A DNA stretch of 64,000 bases from Kitasatospora purpeofusca (lineage in GTDB: Bacteria > Actinomycetota > Actinomycetes > Streptomycetales > Streptomycetaceae). Both the position numbers and the translations under genes were made by a program. Numbering within the stretch: the stretch's first letter is position 1; each line of letters begins with the position of its first letter. Of the stretch, positions 1-5,437 are shown piece after piece. Below the pieces are notes generated by a model. That model had not been told where the DNA came from. It did no database searches and worked only from the letters and a program-made list of their open reading frames with translations. The DNA lies in assembly GCF_000718025.1 (NCBI RefSeq), contig NZ_JODS01000004.1, positions 186,001 to 250,000 of the forward strand. Reading direction: 5' to 3'.

Positions 1-54
1 ACACGCATTACTTGAGCCCGAGTAGCTGGACTTCTGCCAACGACGATTGAGCAC
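1..54 (-). CDS. DUF397 domain protein, N-terminal fragment cut by window edge
   Basis: Reading leftward from a GTG at 54-52, the first 18 codons give MLNRRWQKSSYSGSSNAC, the typical opening of a DUF397 protein (Trp-x-Lys-Ser-Ser-Tyr-Ser-Gly). A purine-rich ribosome site (ggggaaggg) lies just upstream. The rest lies outside the window. It is the last of four DUF397 copies in this locus, all on the minus strand and all downstream of the XRE regulator at 1902-2750. DUF397 proteins are small and of unproven function; genetics on whiJ-like loci suggests they act with the neighbouring XRE protein. The family call is firm; the function is not known. Confidence 0.75.
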   Translation of the reverse strand, partial: MLNRRWQKSSYSGSSNAC

Positions 55-78
55 GCCGCCCTTCCCCGTACCGTTGGC

Positions 79-107
79 GGCCCCTCGCTCGAACCGAGCG
101 AGGGGCC
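79..107. terminator. 13-bp hairpin after a DUF397 gene (C-type repeat)
   Basis: Perfect inverted repeat: arms 79-91 (ggcccctcgctcg) and 95-107 with a 3-nt loop. It lies 8 nt past the stop codon of the DUF397 gene at 115-306 and just ahead of the next DUF397 start, so it reads as a terminator. The same stem recurs at 1442-1474 and, in modified form, at 1661-1697 and in the array at 3860-5346. Confidence 0.75.
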
Positions 108-114
108 GGCGAGA

Positions 115-306
115 TCACGCGTACTGGTCGAATCCGCTGGCCTTGATCGATTCGAGCAGGTTGAGGAAGGTCGCAGGATCCGCGCCGAGGATCGTTCCGG
201 GCTCGTCGGACTCCCGGAGTTCCACCACCTCGCCGCAAACACGGACCTCCACGCACTCGTTGTTCGCCGCGCTGAAACTGGACTTCTGCCAGCCGGAGCT
301 GTTCAC
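115..306 (-). CDS. DUF397 domain protein
   Basis: A 63-residue protein when started at the GTG at 306-304, which has a good ribosome site (ggaaaggggaagg). Further upstream in-frame codons look non-coding. It opens with SSGWQKSSFSAANNECVEV and has the family's second motif VELRESDEPG, ending in a short helix (LLESIKASGF). DUF397 proteins sit beside XRE-family regulators in streptomycetes and probably act with them. The family assignment is clear and the biochemical role unknown. A hairpin follows directly, and the 20 or so bases at its 3' end match those of the copy at 1480-1695, showing duplication. Confidence 0.85.
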   Translation of the reverse strand: MNSSGWQKSSFSAANNECVEVRVCGEVVELRESDEPGTILGADPATFLNLLESIKASGFDQYA

Positions 307-397
307 GCCTTCCCCTTTCCGTCCGTGATGCCAGTACCCCTGGCCACAGCCGACAGCCCCGGACTTCCCGATCATCTCCTGGCGGCACCTCGCTCGA

Positions 398-424
398 CAG
401 GAAGTCGGCCCGGCCGACTTCCTG
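398..424. repeat. Palindrome of the B type found in the 3.9-5.3 kb array
   Basis: Arms caggaagtcggcc (398-410) and its complement (412-424) form a nearly uninterrupted 27-bp palindrome. The core ggaagtcgg/ccgacttcc is the same as the B hairpins of the array 3.5 kb away. It lies in the divergent gap between a DUF397 gene (minus) and the SMI1/KNR4 gene (plus), so a simple terminator role is unlikely here. Confidence 0.75.
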
Positions 425-577
425 CTCCAGCTTTGCCTCGGCTGGGCGGACGATCGCGGGGGAGGAATGGAACACGCGCTCGAAGTACCATCCCTGCAAG
501 GTTCTCCGGCCGGTACTTCTCAACCTCCGCAGTGGCGTGGTCGGACGGGGACATCCCTGCAGAGAGGGCAGAGGGCG

Positions 578-1147
578 ATGAGTGTGGCTGAGAGTTGGTC
601 GCGTGTGATGAGTCTTCTTCGGGAGCACGCGCCGGCCGATCACGCGGATCTGCCGGGGCCCGCTACGGAGCAGATGCTCGCGGCAGCCGAAGAGCGGATG
701 GGGATCTCCCTGCATGTGGACCTGCGGACGTGGCTGTTGCAGAACAATCCGGATCTGCCGGTGGAGGACGTCGACGACGACGTGATGTGCTGCGGCTTCG
801 ACGGGTTCCCCGACGAGGGAAGCTTCTTTCTGGGTGTCCGGGCGATGGAGAGGCTTTACGCGAACCGCTCGACGTCCTGTGGATTCGACCCTCCGGACCA
901 GCCGGACTATCCGTTCTGGCGTAACGAGTGGATCCCGTTCCTGTCCGACCAGGACGGCTGGAGGGGAAAGTTCATCGATGTGCGGGACGGGCGCGTCGGC
1001 AGCTGGTTCGTGGGTGAGATCACGGTCACGGGCGAGTACGAGTCGATGGCCCAGTACTTCGACTCCGTGGCGGAGACGCTGACGAGGATCGCTGATGGAA
1101 GCTCCCCGGTCTGTCGGTTCACCGAAGGCCGGCTTGTCTGGTCGTGA
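578..1147 (+). CDS. SMI1/KNR4 family protein
   Basis: The protein is 189 residues from the ATG at 578, which follows a purine-rich stretch (gagagggcagaggg). The 37 in-frame codons upstream of it look non-coding. Features fitting the SMI1/KNR4 (SUKH) family are an N-terminal segment with PATEQMLAAAEERMG, then LRTWLLQNNP, acidic VEDVDDD, GFPDEGSFFLG and a C-terminal aromatic stretch (MAQYFDSVAETL). SUKH proteins are often immunity proteins against secreted nuclease or deaminase toxins, but no toxin gene is adjacent. It lies alone between the DUF397 genes, next to a transposase remnant, in an accessory setting. The family call is moderate and the role is inferred only from the family. Confidence 0.7.
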   Translation: MSVAESWSRVMSLLREHAPADHADLPGPATEQMLAAAEERMGISLHVDLRTWLLQNNPDLPVEDVDDDVMCCGFDGFPDEGSFFLGVRAMERLYANRSTSCGFDPPDQPDYPFWRNEWIPFLSDQDGWRGKFIDVRDGRVGSWFVGEITVTGEYESMAQYFDSVAETLTRIADGSSPVCRFTEGRLVWS

Positions 1148-1181
1148 GACGGTCCTCAACTGGATGACGGCCATTGCCAGG

Positions 1182-1313
1182 CGTGAGGATGGCTGCGGCG
1201 ATGACGGTCATCCGGTCGGGGCTGCAGCGGGCCCGGCGGAGGATCTGCCAGGACTTGAGTCGCGCGATGCTTCGTTCGACCGGTGCTCGTTCCGTTGACA
1301 AGGCTCGGTTGAC
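1182..1313 (-). pseudogene. Fragment of an IS5-type transposase (C-terminal end)
   Basis: The minus strand encodes a stretch containing TERAPVERSIARLKSWQIL followed by RRARCSPDRMTVIAAAILT. This resembles the C-terminal part of IS5-group/HARBI1-like DDE transposases, where a conserved glutamate precedes an (I/L)AxLKxW motif. No start, no upstream catalytic half and no terminal inverted repeats are visible. It is a decayed remnant between the SMI1/KNR4 gene and the DUF397 cluster, indicating past insertion or recombination here. Confidence 0.6.
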
Positions 1314-1441
1314 GCCACCTGCGCTGATGAATTGGGACGTCGAGCTCGTTTCTCAACGGCACGGGAGCCTCGTGCCTAACGGAACGCTGGCCCGTCACCC
1401 GATCAGTGGCCACTCCGAAAGACCTCAGTGACCCGGATCCT

Positions 1442-1474
1442 GCGGCCCCTCGCTCGGCCCGAGCGAGGGGCCGC
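1442..1474. terminator. 16-bp hairpin after a DUF397 gene (C-type repeat)
   Basis: Arms gcggcccctcgctcgg (1442-1457) and the complement at 1459-1474. It lies 5 nt beyond the stop of the DUF397 gene at 1480-1695. The hairpin and the adjacent gene end are nearly the same as at 79-130, so gene end and hairpin were duplicated together. Confidence 0.75.
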
Positions 1475-1479
1475 CGAGA

Positions 1480-1695
1480 TCACGCGTGGTGGTCGAGTTC
1501 GCCAACCTTGATCGCATCGAGGAGGTCGGCGGAGGTGGCTGTGGCAGTGTGAAGTATGAGTTCACCGTCATCGGACTCCCGGAGTTCAACCAGCCCGCCT
1601 GCAGTTCGGACTTCCACGCAGTTATCGCTTGAGCTGCTGAAGGAAGACTTCTGGTTGGTGCTGTGGCGCCTCGCTCGGGTCGAGCGAGGCGCCAC
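1480..1695 (-). CDS. DUF397 domain protein, start uncertain, possibly damaged
   Basis: The DUF397 body is clear (TNQKSSFSSSSDNCVEV, then GGLVELRESDDGELILHT, then DLLDAIKVGELDHHA). The conserved Trp and a normal start codon are missing. The nearest in-frame start is a GTG at 1695-1693, which lies inside the hairpin that ends the upstream copy and has no ribosome site. The residues it would add (APRSTRARRHS) are translated hairpin. The N-terminus therefore seems to have been replaced by the hairpin during duplication. It may be untranslated or depend on read-through from the gene at 1700-1891. Confidence 0.6.
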   Translation of the reverse strand: MAPRSTRARRHSTNQKSSFSSSSDNCVEVRTAGGLVELRESDDGELILHTATATSADLLDAIKVGELDHHA

Positions 1696-1697
1696 AG
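1661..1697. terminator. 17-bp hairpin between two DUF397 copies
   Basis: Arms ctgtggcgcctcgctcg (1661-1677) and complement (1681-1697), loop ggt. Relative to the hairpins at 79-107 and 1442-1474 one C-G pair in the stem is flipped to G-C on both arms, so pairing is kept although the sequence changed. It ends the gene at 1700-1891 and overlaps the likely 5' end of the next copy. Confidence 0.75.
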
Positions 1698-1699
1698 GG

Positions 1700-1891
1700 T
1701 CAGGCGTAGTGGTCCAGCGCGTCGGCCTTGATGATGCGGAGGAGGTCGGCGAAGGCGGCGGAAGTGGCGTGGAGTATGAGTTCGCCGTCATCGGATTCGC
1801 GGAGTTCGACCAGTCCGTTCATGGAGCGCACCTCGACACAGTCACCACCTGAGCCGCTGAACGATGACTTCTGCCAGTTGATATCAGGCAT
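1700..1891 (-). CDS. DUF397 domain protein next to XRE regulator
   Basis: The protein has 63 residues from the ATG at 1891-1889, preceded by a gaggccgagg ribosome site. It begins MPDINWQKSSFSGSGGDCVEV and contains GLVELRESDDGELILHA. The start is 10 nt after the stop of the XRE-family regulator at 1902-2750, so the two are co-transcribed, the usual XRE-DUF397 pairing in streptomycetes. It looks like the intact parent copy in this cluster. A strong hairpin follows immediately. The family is certain; the molecular role is not established. Confidence 0.88.
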   Translation of the reverse strand: MPDINWQKSSFSGSGGDCVEVRSMNGLVELRESDDGELILHATSAAFADLLRIIKADALDHYA

Positions 1892-1901
1892 CCTCGGCCT
1901 C

Positions 1902-2750
1902 TCACAGGGATCGTGCAATCTTGTGGATCAGCTCGCGCGAGTCACTCTCGCTCAGCGCTGACGCCTCGGTGCGGCCGAAGATCGTTCGGTAGCTTGTCAG
2001 TTCGCTCACAGCATCGAGGTAGATGGAGCCTCTGGACGACTCAAGCTCCACGGTGTCCAGCTCTGATATGGCGCCGAACGCATAGGTGAGGTTTTCGACT
2101 GCTCCGGGAAACGTGCTGACATCGAACGGCACCACCCTGATCGTCATCCACGGTTGTTCGGAGTCCTCAAGGAGCGACTGAAGCTGCTCCTTGAGGATCT
2201 GGGAGCCGCCGAACCTCGTCCACAGGGCCGACTCGTAGATGAAGGCGGTCAGGGGCTTCCTGTCTCGCCGGAGGTCATTCTTGCGTTGCACTCTGAAGGC
2301 CGTGCGGGCCTCCAGTTCGTGTCGCGGCAGAGGCGGAATCAAGCGGCCGAAGACCGCAGACGCATAGCTGATGGTCTGGCACGGTCCGGGGATGTGGGTG
2401 AGGACCCAGATCATGAGCTCACGCGAGCTCTTCTCCAGTTCCGCGTTTTCGAGGAAGCCGTCCGGGATGGTCCCCCGATACTCCTCCCACCAGCCTCTCG
2501 ACCGGTCTTGGAGCATGTCCTCAAGCGCGTCGACAAGAGGCGCATTCATGCACTTGCACGCGGCGGCGAATGACTTCAACCGTTCGGGACTCACGCCGAC
2601 CTTGCCGGACTCCATCTGGCTGACCTGAGTCCTGTCGATCCCCAGCGCCTTGCAGAGCTGCGGCGCAGTGAGTCCGGCAGCCTCACGCATTCTCCGCAGC
2701 TCGGCACCGATGCGGCGCTGACGGAGAGTTGGGTTGCGTCGGGGCGGCAT
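1902..2750 (-). CDS. XRE-family regulator with DUF5753 (WhiJ-like)
   Basis: The protein has 282 residues from the ATG at 2750-2748, chosen for its aaggaagg ribosome site. A longer frame reaches 2849 without support. Residues about 10-66 form an XRE helix-turn-helix (GAELRRMREAAGLTAPQLCK, then DRTQVSQMESGK). Residues about 100-275 match the DUF5753 domain that accompanies this HTH in actinomycetes, including a WEEYRG motif. WhiJ-like proteins are DNA-binding repressors linked to development. The gene is followed at once by a DUF397 gene and faces a divergent ATP-binding anti-sigma-like gene at 3039, completing the usual triad. The target is not visible; its own promoter region (2751-3038) is the natural candidate. 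Confidence 0.88.
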   Translation of the reverse strand: MPPRRNPTLRQRRIGAELRRMREAAGLTAPQLCKALGIDRTQVSQMESGKVGVSPERLKSFAAACKCMNAPLVDALEDMLQDRSRGWWEEYRGTIPDGFLENAELEKSSRELMIWVLTHIPGPCQTISYASAVFGRLIPPLPRHELEARTAFRVQRKNDLRRDRKPLTAFIYESALWTRFGGSQILKEQLQSLLEDSEQPWMTIRVVPFDVSTFPGAVENLTYAFGAISELDTVELESSRGSIYLDAVSELTSYRTIFGRTEASALSESDSRELIHKIARSL

Positions 2751-3038
2751 GGGTTCCTTCCTTGCCTTGGGTGATCCAAGTGTGCAGTGCGGCCCACGGG
2801 CGGGTCCACCTGCACACCCTGGGGTGAACCTATCCCGAATCCGTATCACAGGTGATTCGGTTGCTGTAGCGTCATCTCATCGACGTGCCGATGGTGCGTC
2901 AGCAATGCCTGTTCACAGGGCAGTAGGCGCCTGCTGCCCTCATGCGCCGCAGAGCAACCGGCTTCGGCCTGGCCTGGCTCACGGTGACGCATCCGTCGAC
3001 GTTTCCTCCCTCCCTGCCCCTCCCCTTGGAGGTTCGCC

Positions 3039-3404
3039 ATGCGTGCCTGCAACCCGCCCGACTGCTCCGCCGTCCGGGCCGAACTCCGCTCCCTCCTCCA
3101 CACCGCCGGCTGGCCGCCGGACGCCATCGCCGACGCCGAACTCGCCTTCCAGGAACTCTTCGTCAACGCCTGGCAGCACGGCCGCTGCCCCGCCCCGGCC
3201 GTCCTGGTCTCCCTGCGGCCGACCATCCTCCGAGTCGCCGTCTGCGACGACTGCCCCGACCTCCCCGAACCCCGCATCTCCGCCGACCCCTACGCCGTCT
3301 CCGGGCGCGGACTCCACCTCGTGCGCGCCCTCACCCACCGGCTGGGCGTCGACCCCACCAGGACCGGCAAGGTCGTCTGGTTCGAACTGGACTTCGCCGC
3401 GTGA
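3039..3404 (+). CDS. ATP-binding protein, anti-sigma-factor kinase-like (HATPase_c_2)
   Basis: The protein has 121 residues with a good ribosome site (ttggagg) before the ATG. It is a single GHKL ATPase domain: the N-box is ELFVNAWQHG (39-48) and the G-box SGRGLHLVRAL (88-98), as in RsbW/SpoIIAB-type proteins. Such short proteins are numerous in streptomycetes and occur beside XRE/DUF397 genes (the abaA/whiJ-type arrangement); they may bind sigma or anti-sigma partners, which has been little tested. It is the first of three genes joined by 4-nt GTGA overlaps and is divergent from the XRE gene. The family is firm and the partner unknown. Confidence 0.85.
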   Translation: MRACNPPDCSAVRAELRSLLHTAGWPPDAIADAELAFQELFVNAWQHGRCPAPAVLVSLRPTILRVAVCDDCPDLPEPRISADPYAVSGRGLHLVRALTHRLGVDPTRTGKVVWFELDFAA

Positions 3405-3634
3405 ACGCCCCCGTCGACCCCCACGACCCCTACCTGCGCACCTACACCGAACCCGAGGTCACCGCCCTCCTCCTCGAACTCCACGAACGCGGCAGACCCC
3501 ACGGCCTGCGCTGGGGCTCCATCACCGTGGCGGAGCCCACCATCGACGGCCGCCTCCTCGTCGACTTCGGCGACGCCCCCGTCTCCACCCTCCTCAACCT
3601 CCTCACCCTGCTCCGCGAAACGGCCCGGAAGTGA
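3401..3634 (+). CDS. Small acidic hypothetical protein
   Basis: Starts at a GTG that overlaps the stop codon of the upstream ATPase (GTGA), so translation is coupled. The 77 residues start with NAPVDPHDPYLRTYTEPEV, followed by a leucine-rich helix (ALLLELHERGRP). A segment GSITVAEPTIDGRLLVDFG follows, and the C-terminus is another helix (LLNLLTLLRETARK). No signal peptide or membrane segment is seen and I do not recognise the family. Position suggests it works with the anti-sigma-like ATPase, but nothing in the sequence says how. Confidence 0.75.
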   Translation: MNAPVDPHDPYLRTYTEPEVTALLLELHERGRPHGLRWGSITVAEPTIDGRLLVDFGDAPVSTLLNLLTLLRETARK

Positions 3635-3852
3635 GCGGGTTCCTCGTCGGCGCCGCCTTCGCCGTCCTCCTCGCCCTCGCCATCGCCACCGTGATCACCG
3701 GCGTCGTCACCGCCCTGAAGATCGGCCCGCCCCCGCCCCCGATCACCCGCCACGGCCACTGGGAAACCCACACCCTCCCCGACGGCACCACCGAACACAC
3801 CTGGACCGCCCACCAGGCCGACCGGCAACCCCGCACACGCATACCCCAGTAA
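3631..3852 (+). CDS. Small single-pass membrane protein
   Basis: Third gene of the operon, again overlapping its neighbour by GTGA. It encodes 73 residues: a hydrophobic helix at about 4-26 (FLVGAAFAVLLALAIATVIT), a proline-rich break (PPPPP) and a polar tail HGHWETHTLPDGTTEHTWTA. It probably sits in the membrane with a short exposed tail. No family is recognised. The hairpin array at 3860-5346 begins 8 nt after its stop codon, so its transcript must run into or be ended by the first hairpin. Confidence 0.75.
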   Translation: MSGFLVGAAFAVLLALAIATVITGVVTALKIGPPPPPITRHGHWETHTLPDGTTEHTWTAHQADRQPRTRIPQ

Positions 3853-3859
3853 CCCTCCC

Positions 3860-5346
3860 GGAGTGGGAAGTCGAACCCACCGACCTCCCACTCCACCCGG
3901 TGACACGGCTCGGCCCCGGTGGCTCCCTCGCGAGCAGCAAGGGAGCCACCGAACGAGCCTGCAGGAACAGGAAGTCGGCGACACCGACTTCCTGCCCCAC
4001 CCTCGGGCTTGGCCGGTGCTGCTCAGCAACCCTCGCCGGAACCCAACGAGGGCCCGCGCCGCACTCCGGTGGCTCCTTGCCCCGCGCAAGGAGCCACCGG
4101 AAGAAAACCCAGAAACAGGAAGTCAGCCCCGCCGACTTCCCACTCCGCCCGCCCCGGCTTGAACAACTGCCCCTCGCCCGAGCCGGGCGAGGGGCAGCCG
4201 GCCGAGGTCGGGTGAAGCGGAGCGGCTTGGTTTTCGGTGGCTCCCTTGCGCGCGGCAAGGGAGCCACCCTAGAAGGCCCAGAGCAGGAAGTCGGCCTCAC
4301 CGACTTTCCACTCCGCCAGCGCTCCGACTTGAGCGCTGACCCCTCGCTCGGGCCGAGCGAGGGGCAGCCGGCCAGGGTCGAGTGAGTGGAGCGGTGGCTC
4401 CCTCGCCCCTCGCGAGGGAGCCACCCAAGGAGAACCCAGGCGTGGGAAGTCGGCGGCATCGACTTCCCACGCCACCTGGCTCCGGCCCACCAGAAAGAAC
4501 AGCGTCGACAGGCGGCGCCCCGGAGGGGACGGGCGATGTTCCGGTGGCCCCTTGCGTGCAGCAAGGGGCCACCGGAAACGACCCCTCACCCACCCTCCCC
4601 TCACCTTCGACCAGAACAGCTGCCCCTCGCTCAGGCCGGGTGAGGGGCAGCCGGCCGAGGTCGGGTGTCGTGGAGCGACTCGGTCCCGGTGACTCCCTTG
4701 CCGTGCAGCAAGGGAGCCACCGAAGAAGCCCCCGAGCGCAGGAAGTCGGCGGTATCGACTTCCCACTCCCGGTGACCTCCGACCTCACCAGAAGGACCGG
4801 CGCCGGCGAACGGCCGCCCACGGACAACGGTGTTCCGGTGGCCCCCTTGCCGCGCAAGGGGGCCACCGGGGCGGAGTAGGAAGTCAGCCCCGTCGACTCC
4901 CCACTCCGCCCGGCCATCGACCAGAACAACTGCCCCTCGCGCGGCCCGAGCGAGGGGCAGCCGGCCAGGGTCGAGTGAGTGGAGCGGTGGCTCCCTCGCC
5001 CCTCGCGAGGGAGCCACCCAAGGAGAACCCAGGAGCAGGAAGTCGGCGGCATCGACTTCCCACTCCGCCCCCGGGGCTTGGGGGACCACTCCAAGGAGCC
5101 TCGCCCTGGCCCAACGAGTGCCCTTGCCGTGCTCTGGTAGCTCCTTGCCCGGCGCAAGGAGCTACCAGAGAAAGACCCAGAAACAGGAAGTCGGCCTCAT
5201 CGACCTTCCACTCCGCCCGGCCATCGACCAGAGCAGCTGCCCCTCACTCAGGCCGGTGAGGGGCAGCTGGCCGAGGTCGGGTCATGGTGAGCGGCTCGGC
5301 TCGGTGGCTCCCGGGAGTGGGAAGTCGGCGGAATCGACTTCCTGCT
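3860..5346. repeat. Array of about 27 hairpins of three families, A-type spaced about 150 bp
   Basis: This 1.5 kb stretch between convergent genes has no convincing coding content. Three imperfectly repeated hairpin families alternate. A-type (ggtggctcccttgc ... gcaagggagccacc) starts at about 3917, 4066, 4236, 4393, 4541, 4687, 4835, 4986, 5132 and, truncated, 5303. B-type (ggaagtcgg ... ccgacttcc) is at about 3860, 3968, 4118, 4286, 4441, 4741, 4878, 5038, 5186 and 5320. C-type (ctgcccctcgc ... gcgaggggcag) is clear at about 4167, 4340, 4620, 4930 and 5234, with weak or missing copies elsewhere. Spacing between A copies is 146-171 bp. Linkers also share phrases such as aaggagaaccc and ccatcgaccagaac. 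Stem changes are mostly compensated on the other arm. The B and C families also occur in the DUF397 locus. Confidence 0.85.
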
Positions 5347-5375
5347 CAGCCTGGAACTGCATCGGGGCGCAACAA

Positions 5376-5418
5376 CGGAGGCCGGGCTTCGAGAGGGTCT
5401 CTCGAAGCCCGGCCTCCG
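5376..5418. terminator. 20-bp hairpin terminator downstream of the NlpC/P60 gene
   Basis: Perfect arms 5376-5395 and 5399-5418 with a 3-nt loop (ggt). It lies 20 nt past the stop of the minus-strand gene at 5438-7189 and is unrelated in sequence to the A, B and C hairpins that start just beyond it. Confidence 0.8.
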
Positions 5419-5437
5419 CCGTGGTCCGTGCTGGGCG

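Noticed and set aside
3743..5157. Long minus-strand frames through the hairpin array that give repetitive peptides (GKSMPPTSC-type units).
   Set aside because: They run through palindromic repeats, are open on both strands at once, lack ribosome sites, and variation follows stem pairing rather than codon position.
3860..5346. CRISPR array or integron attC cassette array.
   Set aside because: Repeats are long imperfect palindromes of three kinds, not identical direct repeats with unique spacers; no cas genes and no integron integrase or cassette ORFs are present.
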